A stretch of 64,000 bases of DNA from Zea mays. Lineage: Eukaryota > Streptophyta > Magnoliopsida > Poales > Poaceae. Below are positions 45,801-56,984 of this stretch, piece after piece. The notes below the pieces were generated by a model, which was not told the DNA's origin, searched no databases, and worked only from the letters and a program-made list of their open reading frames with translations. The position numbers and the translations under genes are program-made. The stretch lies in contig NC_050103.1 of assembly GCF_902167145.1 (NCBI RefSeq), positions 30,868,001 through 30,932,000 of the forward strand, in the 5' to 3' direction. The first letter of the stretch is position 1. Each line of letters opens with the position of its first letter.

Positions 45801-46184
45801 GTCTTTGTCTTGGTTCAGCCCTAGTGCTTCTTGGTATCGTGCCACAGCTTCATCAAGTATCGCACGATATTGAGACAAGACCTCCTATTCATGTAATAAA
45901 ATGCAAAACATGCATGTGTAATCGACATTGTGAAATCAACTAATTAGGTACACACACAAAACTAAAGATGTGTACTTTACCTCACACTCTTGTGGATCAT
46001 AATTAGGGTCACATTGCAAATCACGCTGAGCGGCCCTATCTATGCTAGGATAAGGGTCGGTAGGCGTTTCATATCCTTCATCACTTGAATGTTCTTGAGA
46101 AACACCCTTGTTCATGTGGTCGGGCATTAACCCTTGGTCCTTCTTTAGAGAACTCATTGAGCTATATATATAAGATTGCAACAA
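42825..46184 (-). pseudogene. tnpA-like CACTA gene with Ulp1-like C-terminal exons
   Basis: Several exons in order. About 46155-45980: acidic N-terminal piece with SSDEGYETPTD. 45881-45531: KRKQSDQKKGDRG and FRNELG. 45530-45080: GQWAVFL, LSEANSELSKKNKYHHHLG and LSEQLGERMANWILARKP. 45073-44783: GRVRGISSKEGWKEGFGPQW. 44782-43703: VDDITRPVRCTLVIRYG, RKFHGSDILDDYC, IPGPEGIETLGQAI, a Pro-rich linker and a Lys-rich stretch. 43612-43340. Then three short exons (43266-43150, 43085-43000, 42913-42825) with DHWICFLIYP, LDSLNYD and [15 protein letters not shown], the His, Asp and Cys blocks of an Ulp1/C48-like fold. The middle is the plant Transposase_24 type that binds CACTA ends. Frameshifts near 45600 and a TAA at about 44478 make it a pseudogene. 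Exon edges are approximate. Confidence 0.78.
44926..45022. repeat. Simple repeat ccttccatcctt expanded within the tnpA-like exon
   Basis: Two clusters of ccttccttccatccttcctt-like sequence, at about 44926-44952 and 44990-45022, flank the codons for NPAHHGRVRGISS. They encode repeated KDGRKDGR and KEGWKEG residues on the minus strand. The second cluster looks like an expansion absent from related genes as I remember them. Confidence 0.7.
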
Positions 46185-46338
46185 AGATTAAAAAAAATTG
46201 AACACAAAGATTCGAACAGAAGATTAGAAAACAATATATATAAAATCACACTAAGTTCTTACATAATACACAGTCCATCATAAGTTCTTAGATAGTACGT
46301 CGTCCATCATACTAAGATTAGAACATATATCGTAATTT

Positions 46339-46704
46339 CTACTCGTCGTTGTCCATCAATGTCGTCCAATCGATCTCCCCATCTTCATCGTTGGAGAGGA
46401 TGATGACTGGCACTACCGGCTCCACATGCACGGGCATGGAGACAACCTCACGTGCAGTCATCGAAGCTGAGGAGCCCACATCATGGTGGTGAGTAGATGG
46501 TCCCACAGCGGCGACATGTTGACGGTGACGCTTTGGGAGAACTCTACAGGCGCACATGAAAATACGACGTACGACGTCTTGATGATTGAGCCTTGACTGG
46601 CGCAGGAGCTCGAGGTGGCGGCGATGCATGAGCCGCACCGTTGCCAGCCGCTTCACTAGTGTATGTGCCTTGAGACACGCAGCGATGGCATCCACTGGGT
46701 CCAT
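46339..46704 (-). CDS. Hypothetical 121-residue ORF near the CACTA 5' end
   Basis: Met at 46704 (MDPVDAIAACLKAH), then an Arg/His-rich segment (RLMHRRHLELLRQSRLN) and an acidic end (SNDEDGEIDW). It could be the first exon of the tnpA-like gene, since it lies just upstream in the same direction. It has its own stop at 46339 and about 150 bases separate it from the next exon. I do not recognise a domain. Confidence 0.4.
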   Translation of the reverse strand: MDPVDAIAACLKAHTLVKRLATVRLMHRRHLELLRQSRLNHQDVVRRIFMCACRVLPKRHRQHVAAVGPSTHHHDVGSSASMTAREVVSMPVHVEPVVPVIILSNDEDGEIDWTTLMDNDE

Positions 46705-46771
46705 TTTGAGGCTGCGTCGACGACGGGAAAGTCTAGCTTGAACTATATACTGCAGGTGGTCGAAGGGGCAG

Positions 46772-46866
46772 TGTCACACCCGGTCTTAGAAGGCAAACCG
46801 AATGCGAACCATGTATGTGCCAAGATCAGCAATTCACGTACACAGTAGTTACATAACTGGACATCA
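46772..46866. mobile_element. LTR fragment E
   Basis: The first 95 bases of an LTR starting tgtcacacccggtct, cut at 46867 by element D. Its start resembles but does not equal D (tgtcacacccgttt). The rest is presumably beyond copy C and outside the window. The left flank is ggcag (46767-46771). Orientation is not determinable. Confidence 0.6.
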
Positions 46867-47041
46867 TGTCACACCCGTTTCCAATGGGCAGAGCCGGGTG
46901 CATCGCATATGTTTGCCAGGATCTATTTCCACACATATGTTGACGTCACAAGTGTAATATATCAAAAGAACAATGCATAATAGCGTAAATAACGATTATA
47001 TTAACATATTACACTTCGAACAGACATAATGTCTTAAACCT

Positions 47042-48215
47042 TTATTCATCAAAGTACAACGAAACATGGACATCCATCCACAGGAAGATGACCGGGGGTA
47101 TCACTAGACTAGCATCCACGGAGTTCAGCATCATATCTTCATCTGCAAGCTTCTGATCAAAATTTAATCAAGGGTGAGCTCACTTATGGTCAGGGCTCAG
47201 CAAGTGGGGGAAAAACTAATGCAAGTTTAACAAGGTGAGGCTAAGGTTGAGCAGTAAGCATTTTAGTTGGTCAACATTTTATTAACAACACCTGTCTTAC
47301 TAATAAGTGTGAATCCCAAGTATTCCCATTAAACAAAGGTACAATAGTATATTAAAAACACTTAAGTGAAACCACTTAAGCAAAATATTGGCAGATCATC
47401 GGATCTCGATTTATTTCCATCTTCAAGTTCAATTATCATGTGAGGAGTCCAGGCTGCTCTTAACCGTGAGCACGACTGATATATCAGTTTTACACTCTGC
47501 AGAGGTGGCACATCTTTACCCATGAGTCGCTATTCCCTTCTAGCCCGGTTTAGCTAGACCCGTATTCACTTCCTAGGTGAATGGCCAGGGTCTCACTACG
47601 AGGCTTCTCCCTAGAGTCCTCATTACGCAAATGCTAGAAATGGTCAACTGCATAAGGTACACCTACCGTAACCAACTTATAGTCCAGTGCACAGGGTAAA
47701 GCTTTGGGAACTATGCCCGTATCCAATCTTCCTGAGCCGGTACTATAAGGGCTTGCTAGGTGCCCCCGTTCCTGGTCGACCACGACCAACACCCAACATA
47801 AGACTTCCCTAGTTATTTAGCCAAGCCCAGAGCCATGATAGTTCTCATGGTAGCACTGTTTTCCCGGGTGGTCACTCCATGTTCCAATTAATATGCAATA
47901 ATCTTGTTTAATCATCAGGTTAACAACAATAATGTAAACTTACCATTTTGGAACATTAATATCATAAGCGGGAGTGACTGCATAAAGTTAAGTTGTAGCA
48001 ATAGCATAGCTACTTGATTAAATCATAATCCCAGGTTAAACAAGGAGTAAGGTTGGAAAGGTTATCTAAACAGGTAACCCATCAAGTTATGCATATATAT
48101 CCAAAAGAGTAAACTTTATTAAATGTATTGTTTGGGATCAAACAGAGTATGTAGAGGGAGAAGTCCACTTGCCTTGCTTATTGAAAACTTGAGGTTCTTC
48201 CACGGATAGGAATAG
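47042..48215 (-). other. Putative spliced mini-ORF in the LTR of D
   Basis: Exon 1 (about 48215-48173) ends GTGGAAGAACCTCAAG-type then CAAG followed by GCAAGTGG, a GC-type donor. Exon 2 starts at 47142 after cttgcag and runs to a stop at 47042-47044. The phase-1 join gives an Asp codon followed by EDMMLNSVDASLVIPP. The EDM start and the S-x-(I/V)-P-P spacing resemble exon 2 of copies A-C. Much weaker than in A-C, since only one copy is available. Confidence 0.4.
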
Positions 48216-50332
48216 ATCTTGATTCTTAACTACTAGATCAACCACTGAATATCACACAAACAAACAAGAAGAACAAACACCACTCAATAACATACAACAT
48301 TCATCATACGTAAAGCTAAAAGAAAGGCTAACGAAAAGGGCGTTCGCTTTTCAAAAACATTACACGCAAGGGTTATAATAAAAAAGTATTCTTTTCACAA
48401 ATGTGTGATCTATACTTTATAAAACAAGACATGAGCTTAAAATATCTTAATTAAAATATACAAATATTAGGTTCACCAATTTAATTTTTTATAAAACGTC
48501 ATATGTGATATGTCTAAGATTAAGAGTTTATAAGACGATAAAACACATTATAACAATATTAAACCTTTTTAACCTTATAGAAGAGATATAAGTTATAAAT
48601 CTAAGGTTAATGCGTTATGAAATACCTCATTAATTTTAGAAGCATTATGGAACGCATTATAATTCGTTGTTAAACCTTCACTTATGATAAACTAAGATAT
48701 AAGTCTAAATAGGTTTTATATGAAAAGATCATTATTATTACATACCTATTTTATGAAAAACTAGGTTATAGGCCCTTAAGTGGATTTCATGCAAAAGATA
48801 ATGAACAAATAACTATCTTTTATTTTCATTAGAAAACACATAGCCTATATTATTATATTCAAAGATAATATATAAAGTAACATTTTAAGTTTAAAAGAAC
48901 TTAAACTCCTATTACTTTATTTGTTCCTTTAGGAAAAGCTAAGTGATTCGTATATAATGTGGACTAAATTTTATGAAATCATTAATCATGCCATAAATTT
49001 AGTTAAGAACAAATTGACTATAGGTTTGATTAATAAATTATGATAAAGGATAATTAATCTATTAATTATCTTTAATTCTTTTGTATGAATAAATTATCTA
49101 ATTCATTAGAAAGGAAATTATGTATAAACTATCATTTTAGTTTATAAAAGCAATGACCCTTGTTATCTTTTAATTAAGAAAATGTAAATAATCTATTAAT
49201 TGGACATATATTTATCTTCTATTTTTATTAAGAAACATATGTCTACATATCCTCTTAAAGTTTCTATTTAATACGGCTATACTTAAACATCTATAACGAA
49301 CCTTGTTAAATATAATATCTGTTTAAAAGGTCATTTTAAACTAGACACAGGTTATCTAATTCTTTAGTAAGAAACCTACGTTTACCAACATAACTATCAA
49401 TTTCTTTATTAGAAAAGTATGAGCGCCTAATTAAGTCATTTTAACATTATTATAAATTCTACTATTTCGGTTTTTCTCCTTTCTTTTCTAAATAGAATTT
49501 ATACGTATAACTAAAAATTGTTTATTTAATTCTTCTAACATTAATATACTAAGAATTAATTGTAAATTACTAAATGAGACTTTTAATAACATATCATGGT
49601 TATTACTACATACATAAATATTTTACTTAATTCTACGTAATTTAGTGCTATACTTATGAATACTTTTATTATAAATAGTAAAATATACATTTTCATTTGA
49701 CCGGAAATACGTTGCTTAGTATTTCTTCTATTTTTAATTTCTTATATCACTAAAATTATACTTATATCAATACTAACAGATTATCGCTTGACACACTAAA
49801 ACGAAATTAATTATAAACATTTCTAGTATGAAAATCACTAAGTTAGTGAATAGTGACCGTGTTCATTTTTAGAACTATAAAATCACATGCATTTTAAAAT
49901 ATTGTCGCGGGTTCGATTTTGGTTACACGTATACATCGGAATCTCTAAAATCATACACGACTCGCCAAGTCGCATAATATTACAACAATAATTCACAAAT
50001 TCATTCAACATATGATTTAGACAATAAATTAACGGGTTGGGGTTGTCTTCAACCTTGGGTTTGCTCATGCGCAGGAACGAATGTCGACGAGGGGGAGTGG
50101 TTTGGCGGGTAGGGAACGGGCGTGAGGTCCGGCCAGGGTGCTGCGCGGGCGAGCTCTAGCGCGGTGGCATCGACACTGGCGAGGCTCCGGCGAGGTTCCA
50201 CGGACAGTGGGGCGGACGGCGACGGTGTAGACGAACTCCGGCAATGGCATGGGCGAGTGGGAGAGAGAGAGGAAGCTCGGGGAGGAAGAGAGCTTAGTTG
50301 TGGGAGGGAGAAGAGAGGAGCTCGGCGTCCAA

Positions 50333-50338
50333 TTTATA
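50333..50338 (-). promoter_or_regulatory. TATA box of the D LTR
   Basis: The minus strand reads cctctataaattgg, then a pyrimidine-rich leader with ctctctctct. The arrangement (TATA, GC-rich leader, AT-rich remainder) is the same as in copies A-C. Confidence 0.7.
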
Positions 50339-51712
50339 GAGGATGGGAGGGAGAGAGAGAGAGACGCCGAGGAAGGGAGAGAGACATGGCCGTCAGTTTG
50401 AAGGCTTCAAGGTGCCATTGATGGCGTTGGTTCAATGGAGGGAGAAGTAACGACTGCAATAAAACTCCATTAACACAGAGGAACGGTCGCGGTCGTCCAT
50501 TCGGCTCCGTGGTTGGGCGCAGGGGCTCGGCCAAACTTCCTGGCGCGGGTGCGGCGTCCTGCGCGGCTGGGGTCGCTTGGTCTCCTCGCGTGCAGGGCGC
50601 GTCGAGGCCGGCTAGAGTCGGGGTCGCGGCTACTGCGCAGCGCAGGTCAGGGCGTGGGCGCGAGGCGGTGTCGCGGGTCTGGGCGCTGGTCGGGCTTCGG
50701 ACGTCGGGGAGGCGAGGCGTCGGGTCCGGCCGGTGTTGGCGGCTGCTCGGGATGGGGCACGGCTCGGCTGCTAGAGCTCCTGGCGCGGCGGTGTCGTGGC
50801 GGAAGCAGGGCGTCGCGGTGCAGCAGAGAGAGCAGGGGAGAGGGAGGGATGGAAGGAAGAGAGAGAGGCCGGGTGGGAGACGTTGGCGGTGGATGGAGCA
50901 GTGAAGGGGCAGGGGAGCGGCGGCTGCAGGGAAGTGGCGCGTGCGGCGCGGCAGGCTAGGTTTAGGGGTATTGGGCCTAATGGGCCGATTAGGTTTAGTT
51001 TAGGTTTTTTTCTCTTTTTTTCTATGTTTTTCGAAATACATATCTAAATAACCCTAAAATTTATAAAAATTAACCCAAAATTATTTATAAATATAATATT
51101 TTTATTTTGACTAATAATTTTATTATTTTTTGTGAATTTTCATTCAAGAAGAAATGTTATTAAATATTCAAAAAACCAATTGTGTGCAATCAAAATTATT
51201 CCAAATGCAAATAAATGACACACAATTAATGAAAAACTTATTACCCTGATTACCATTATAAACTAGGATTATTAATACACATATTTTCCAAAAACCTTAT
51301 TTAGCAATTTATTATTGTTTTGTAAAATGAGATTTTCATCACAAGATCAAATTCATAAATTGGATTTGCAAATCAATTCAAACAAAATATATGCTTTGGC
51401 ATGAGTGCAACAACACTTGGTTAAATTTTATCTATTCAAGAAATTCTTCAAATTATATATATTACCATTTTATTATTAGAAATCATAAGTATTTTTCCTT
51501 TCTACTGAAATTTAATAATTCTAATAGGTTTGTTTGCATTTGCTAGATTTAGGGTGTTACAAAATCTACCCCCTTAAAAAGAATCTCGTCCTCGAGATTA
51601 GGGAAGGCTAGCAAGAAAACAATGGTGATATATGGTTACTGTAGGTTCTTGGTTCACATTGATCTCTTCTAAACTTAAGGAACTTATTGTTTCTTTGCTC
51701 CACAACGACTAC

Positions 51713-52948
51713 AAATCAGGCGATCTTTATCATCGTACTTATAACTGGTTGGTCTTCTTGATTATTGTTTGGGTCTTGCTCTGTAGTCTTCTTCTCTAGT
51801 CGTTCAAGTTGCGTCTTGGGGCATTGACGAATAACATGTCCTTCGCTCTTGCAGTAGAAGCAAGCACCTCTTGCTTTGAGTTCTTTGCGAGTCAACTTTG
51901 CTTGACCCACTGGTGATGAGGGATGATTGGGTGTCTGTATCTCATATAGCTGAGTCTGGCTTGATTCTTATGTTTGGGTATCCATGTGTTTCGGGGCTTT
52001 TGCTTGTGGTTGAGGTGGACTAGTCATGTATCCAAACATTTTCCTATTCCTTTTGTTGTTCTTCACTATGTTGATAGAAGTTTCTATGCATTTTTGTTCA
52101 TATTCCATGTCTGGAGACTGAGATAGCTTTAGCTCGGAGGTGTGCGGTAGTGAACTCTTCTCAGAACAGTTACGAAGGTAATGATCTTCACGTCCACATA
52201 GATAGCAAGCTTTTCTTGGAGTTATTTCTTGACTTTTTCCATGTTTCCATTTTTGTTTCTTGGACCTGATGCGGCAATGGGGCTGAAACTATGTGCAGGT
52301 GATAGTCCATCCATCAATGTAACACTCATGTGCTTCTTTTTGGAGCTGGGCATCCTTGTGATGTTTCCTTTTTGGAATACCTGACAATTCATCGTCTGAC
52401 AGTGCATCTGCTATTAGTTGTTCTTGGAAAGACCATTGACTTTTTATGCCAGAAAACAAAATCTGGTTCTTCTGCTTTGTAGTTTCACTTTCGTTTATAC
52501 TGATCTGGTGACAAGGAATTCCATAGTACTCACAACAACAACATGTTCCAAGATCATTTGTCTGTTGGTGTGCATCCTTTTATGTTTGTTCATTAGTTGT
52601 TTCATTTCTAGTGACGTTTCGACTTGCCAACACTTGCTGGTATGATGAGGTGAGTTGAGATGCTTTCTGTATTATTAGAGCTTGTGCATGTAACAACTTC
52701 TCTAAGTCAACTATCGAGGGTGATGTTGTGGTTGATGTCATATGGGTAACGGTAGCCTGCTCATGTGCTATAAATTCTGCTAAATCAACTTGTTGGAGTC
52801 TAGCTACCACTTGATAGGTTGCTTGCAGAAACTGTGTGTGCGCCTTCTAGAAGTGTTCCATCTGAGACTTAGCTGGAGGAGTTGCCAACACAATGTATTC
52901 TTTGCACTTAGTGACATCACTTGTAGTTGACATTCCAAGGTCTGACAT
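51713..52948 (-). pseudogene. gag-like protein of element D with two CCHC knuckles
   Basis: A single frame from Met 52948 (MSDLGMSTTSDV) to a stop at 51716, about 411 codons, interrupted by four nonsense codons (after QMEHF, NETTNEQT, TITCT and HMDTQT) but no frameshift. Two zinc knuckles are visible: CYLCGREDHYLRNC near residues 247-260 and CFYCKSEGHVIRQC near 363-376. The N-terminal part is helical-looking and Gln/Thr-rich. I do not recognise a standard gag capsid domain, so gag is inferred from the knuckles and position. Just after the stop, a different frame reads RLICSRCGAKKQ, possibly a third Cys pair lost by a frameshift. Confidence 0.7.
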
Positions 52949-53963
52949 CTATATGGATATAGTAAGGAAAGAAGGGACGAAAAGATTGAGATAAGACAGA
53001 CTATAAAGAGTAGAGAGAACCCAACTATCTAAGGTTTAACCTAGCTAACTGTTGTCATTGTGGACAAAAGTCACACAATACAACAACAATCATTACAAAG
53101 AAGCAAATCAAACATAGTCACAAAGATAACTAACATGAACTCAAACATATCAGCACAACACAACTCGATGTTATTCATTCAATCAAAAGGCAATCTTGCC
53201 TAGGGAAAACAATTTCTTGTAGTTTTTTTCGAAAGGCAGGACAAGGTTAGGAATAAGGAAGAGATTATAAAATCAAGGAATAAGAACAGAAATAACAAGG
53301 AGATAGACAAGATCAAAACATTATTGTTAATGACCAAGGGTGAAATAAGATAACCACTAATTGATGAAGCGAGGATAAATTATACAACCAAGGATATGAG
53401 AATTTTTTTAAGGATACAAAATACTAGGGCATTATCAAGGAGAGAAGTAGAGAGACAAAGGGTTCAATATATCAAGGTAGATATTGTCCAAGGATGACAA
53501 TACAATGGCAAGAAAACAAGAGTAGAACAAAACAAGGGTTATATAGCAATATTATGAGTTATAAAACAACCACAATATAACGTCGTCTTTACCGATCTAG
53601 TCGAAAACTTAACACTATAAAACTATCCTATCAACCTAACCAAGAAGAATGGTAATAGATCCAGGAGATCTATAACGAAAACTTCTTGCAGGTGGGGATA
53701 AGACAGAGAATAGGGCATCGTTGATAGCTTCGAAAGGGTTCCTTTAGGTAGACTTCACTTCAAGTTCTACAATCCTAACTTGATCATCTTGTAGTGCTTC
53801 TGAGTAGAGTCTTCTGATAGACCAAAATCAGAATAGAAGAGTTGAAAATAAAAGAGACGAGTTTTGATATAAGGTAAGTTTTTATGGAGGAAAATATATC
53901 AGGCTTTGAAAGACTGACTGGGCTTTTGATTTCTAACTAATCTAGCAACCTACGGTCACATTT
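52949..53963 (-). other. Leader of element D
   Basis: About 1 kb, A-rich on the plus strand, with many short direct repeats (acaag, ataagg) and no ORF. It probably holds the dimerisation and packaging signals that let a partner element mobilise D; none can be pinpointed. Confidence 0.6.
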
Positions 53964-53974
53964 CTTTGATACCA
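53964..53974 (-). other. Primer binding site of element D
   Basis: The minus strand reads tggtatcaaag, the start of the usual tRNA-Met match with divergence at its end, lying 5 bases from the LTR edge (53979). Confidence 0.72.
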
Positions 53975-53978
53975 CTTC

Positions 53979-54141
53979 TGTCACACACGTTTCCAATGGG
54001 CAGAGCCGGGTGCATCACATATGTGTGCCAGGATCTATTTCCACACATATGATGACGTCACAAGTGTAATGTATCAAAAGAACAATGCATAAAAGCGTAA
54101 ATAACGATTATATTAACTTATTACACTTCGAACAGACATAA
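53979..54141 (-). repeat. 5' LTR of element D, first part
   Basis: 163 bases matching 46867-47029 with about 7-8 mismatches; interrupted at 54142 by copy C between cataa and tgtctt of the original. The remainder lies beyond the window. Confidence 0.85.
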
Positions 54142-55004
54142 TGTAACACCCCAGGTGTTACTCAGGGTGTCCACCCAGGGCTACACCATTTAAATCTACT
54201 ATCACATGTGGGCTAGTTTGAGCAAAGTACATCAAACTTAGAATTCAAGGTCCTAAGCAAGTGCAACCCATCTTGGATATCATACCCTAACTTATCATGC
54301 ACATCTAAAGGGGAGAATTGCCCAAAACCCTAAAGCACACCCCTTGGGCAATGGGAACCCTAGATGTAAGTATGACCAAAAGGTCATGAAAACCTTTTGA
54401 TCATGGCTTGGGCCAAATATAAAAGTTGTAGTACACTAAATAACCTACAAATAATAGTAAGAAAGTAACCCCAAAAAGATTTCAGAAAAACCCCAAAAGT
54501 TTCACCAAAGGATTGAGAATGAAAGAAAAATCAGAAATTGTCTAAGTCCAAAACTAACCTTTGGACAAAGATCACACATGTTCACTCTCATCCAAAATTC
54601 AAAACACTTCGACCCAATTGACAAAGTGGCGCCAAATTACCCCTAGAATGCCCTGGAGGAAGTTGACAACTACCCTAAGTCGTTTGACACGACTTGGCAT
54701 ACCTTTTGTCCCAGTTTGGACAGCTATGACATAGGCAACATCTCACCCCTCTATCTCCCTACCCCGACCGTATCTTGGCTTGGAACTCACAGCAAAAAGG
54801 TAGGATATGGAGCAGGGAAGAGACCGTACACAGTGGTTTTGCCAAGATACGCACGCTAAGGTGATCAAATCCGCCGTTGAACCATGGCAGAAGCGAGCTC
54901 CCACGTGTTCGACGCGGGCTGACACTCGGGGGCGCGCTCAGAGCACGCCCGTGTGTGAACCCCCGCGCACCCGCGGCCGCCCATGACCACGCCCGTGCCA
55001 TGGC

Positions 55005-55010
55005 TATAAA
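55005..55010 (+). promoter_or_regulatory. TATA box of copy C LTR
   Basis: Reads tggctataaagcccgtccc. Aligned in all four Tekay-like LTRs of the window. The start site would be near 55035, giving U3 of about 0.9 kb. Confidence 0.8.
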
Positions 55011-56984
55011 GCCCGTCCCAGTGCCCGGCTGCCTTCCCCGTTGCCTCCTCCGTACCACGCCTAACTCCCCCGAGCTCGCCCATAGCTCCGGCGACCTCCC
55101 CACGACCCACCAGAGCCGCCGAGGGCAACCACCGTGGCCAACCCCTTTCCCACCCTCCTCCGCTCGGTCCAAGCCCTCGGATAGCTTCCTTGAGAGGCCG
55201 TGAAGCTTGCACGAGCTTGCACCGAGAACTCGCGCCACTGGAATAGCGAAATCGTGCTCGCCGGAGTTCAGAACCCCGCCGGCGCACGTGGACCGGGTAA
55301 GTCACTGCGCCATTTTTCGATTCAATGCACAGATAGCCTCTACATCACCCCGTGAAGCTCACCGTGCCACTGGATTGAACTAGATCGCCGTGGTTTGACC
55401 GGAACACTCGCCGCCGACGAGAGCCCCCGCCTGCGCACGTGGACCGGATGATTCCGGCCACCCCCGCCGTTGAGCCGTACACCGTTGTGACCGCCTGGAC
55501 CTCCCGAAGCCAACCCCGCCCCTCGCCGGACCTCTCTTGCCGCCGGTAAGCCGCGCCACCCTTTTCTTTCTCGCGGGTACTGTTTAAACCTAGGGAGGGA
55601 CCGCGGGGGAGAAGAAAAGAAAGCTAGGGGGTTTTGCGCATTGTCAGTGACTCAGATAAATAGTAGCGCGGGGGTATAACTGAGAGAGTTAGTTTGGAAA
55701 TAACCCAAGGACCTCGGTGCAAAGTGGTTTTCCAGGAAACCTTTTATTAAATCTGATTTAAAATTTGAACAGAACTTGAATAATTCATATCTTCTGTTTT
55801 ATTCATCCAAATTTAGTCAAACCAATTTTGCCAGATCTTAAATAATATAAACTACTTAAGAAAAATATAAAACCCCTATGTACTACAGAAAACTTTAGGG
55901 TTCTGATTTAAATACTGATTTGACCAAAAGCTAAATAATGGGAAGAAAAATAGTTGCACTATTTAACTGGAGTTAAGAAAATTTGGAGAAGTTTATGACC
56001 ACCTACTGACCTGTTTAAAAATGCTAAACCCCTCTGTACACCCCATTAAGGTAGAGTTTGCCATTTATTTTACATTATGCTTAAGGTTAAAGAAAATAGG
56101 AAAGGTGATTTAAATAAAGAACCAGGGAGCCCCTATATTTTTGTTAGTATACTTATTCAGTGTAGGTTACTAGAAAAATTGATTATACCCTAGTTTAGTA
56201 TAAAATAAATAGGATACTTTTTATTTTAAGAAAACAAGGAAAACTTAGAAAAGCCCTACAAAAATAACCCCAAGGTGAAAACACCCCTACCCTTGGGATA
56301 GTAAATCTTTTGTTATGAAGGACATAGGAAAAATATGAAATCTCCTGTTTGACATTTTTCAAATAGCAAGGTAGTGGAAAGTGCCTTTTTGGCATTAAAC
56401 TTTGGAAAATCACAACTAAATAACCATCCCTTAGCTTTATGTGGTTTTTGGCACAGAAGCTTATTATTACTGTTAGATGCCAACAAAAATAACCCTTAGG
56501 ACGAACCCTCTCCTAGTTGAGAGTTGTAGTGCAAAGTGGCCCATTTACACAACTTTTGATTATTTTTGTCTAAAGCATAGCCTTTTTATTTTTAACCTCA
56601 ACTTCCTAGAATGAGCTATATTGACCAATGGCAACCTCCTGTAATTTTTACAAAATTTTTGGAAAAAGTTAAACCACTATTGTAGTTCAAACCTCCACTA
56701 GAATTCATAAATAGAAAATAAAGAAAGGAAAATGAATAATGGAAATTAATGTCATCCTAAAACCCTTTTGTAAATTGTCCACTGAAATGTATAAAGGAAA
56801 TACAAATCCACTATGCTTATCCCTAACAAAACCTAAACCTAGAGTGATAAGCATAAACCACTAAAAGCCATGTATGACCAAGAAACCCTAAGTTACTCAT
56901 TAACTTAGTTTTTCTTCCTTTAGCAGAATGTTATTAAATCCTACATAATCATGACATACATATTCATTGCATTTCGATAGACTG

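Larger units (their letters stand above)
41996..46771 (-). mobile_element. CACTA (En/Spm) transposon, both ends missing or degraded
   Basis: Identified by a tnpA-like gene with plant Transposase_24-type motifs on the minus strand and by dense subterminal inverted repeats (42018-42260) of the ccactggcgg type usual for cereal CACTA ends. The left edge reads ccgcctgtggaaacaag rather than a clean CACTA terminus, and X begins there. The right end is cut by LTR fragment E at 46772. No second (tnpD/transposase) gene is visible, so it was a gene-poor or truncated copy. Confidence 0.8.
46867..51561 (-). repeat. 3' LTR of element D
   Basis: On the minus strand it begins tgtaacaccc and ends gtgtgaca-like. 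It contains a very GC-rich block (50060-50960), a TATA box, a GA-rich simple repeat at 50345-50395, a long AT-rich middle (48300-50060) and a two-exon mini-ORF near the end. Short ORFs in the GC-rich block run in all frames on both strands and are not convincing genes. Confidence 0.87.
46867..54141 (-). mobile_element. Non-autonomous gypsy-like element D (gag-only)
   Basis: 3' LTR 46867-51561 (4695 bp), internal region 51562-53978 (only 2417 bp), primer site at about 53964-53974 and the first 163 bases of the 5' LTR (53979-54141) before copy C interrupts it. The polypurine tract (minus strand ctttttaagggggtagat) touches 51561. The internal region codes for one gag-like protein and has no protease, RT or integrase. 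The visible LTR overlap (about 150 bases) shows about 7-8 mismatches, so D is older than B or the copia element. The left flank is catca (46862-46866); the right one is off-window. Confidence 0.85.

Noticed and set aside
50060..50960. ORFs of 99-148 codons in the GC-rich block of the D LTR
   Set aside because: Several overlap on both strands with Arg/Gly-rich low-complexity translations; no second copy supports any of them.
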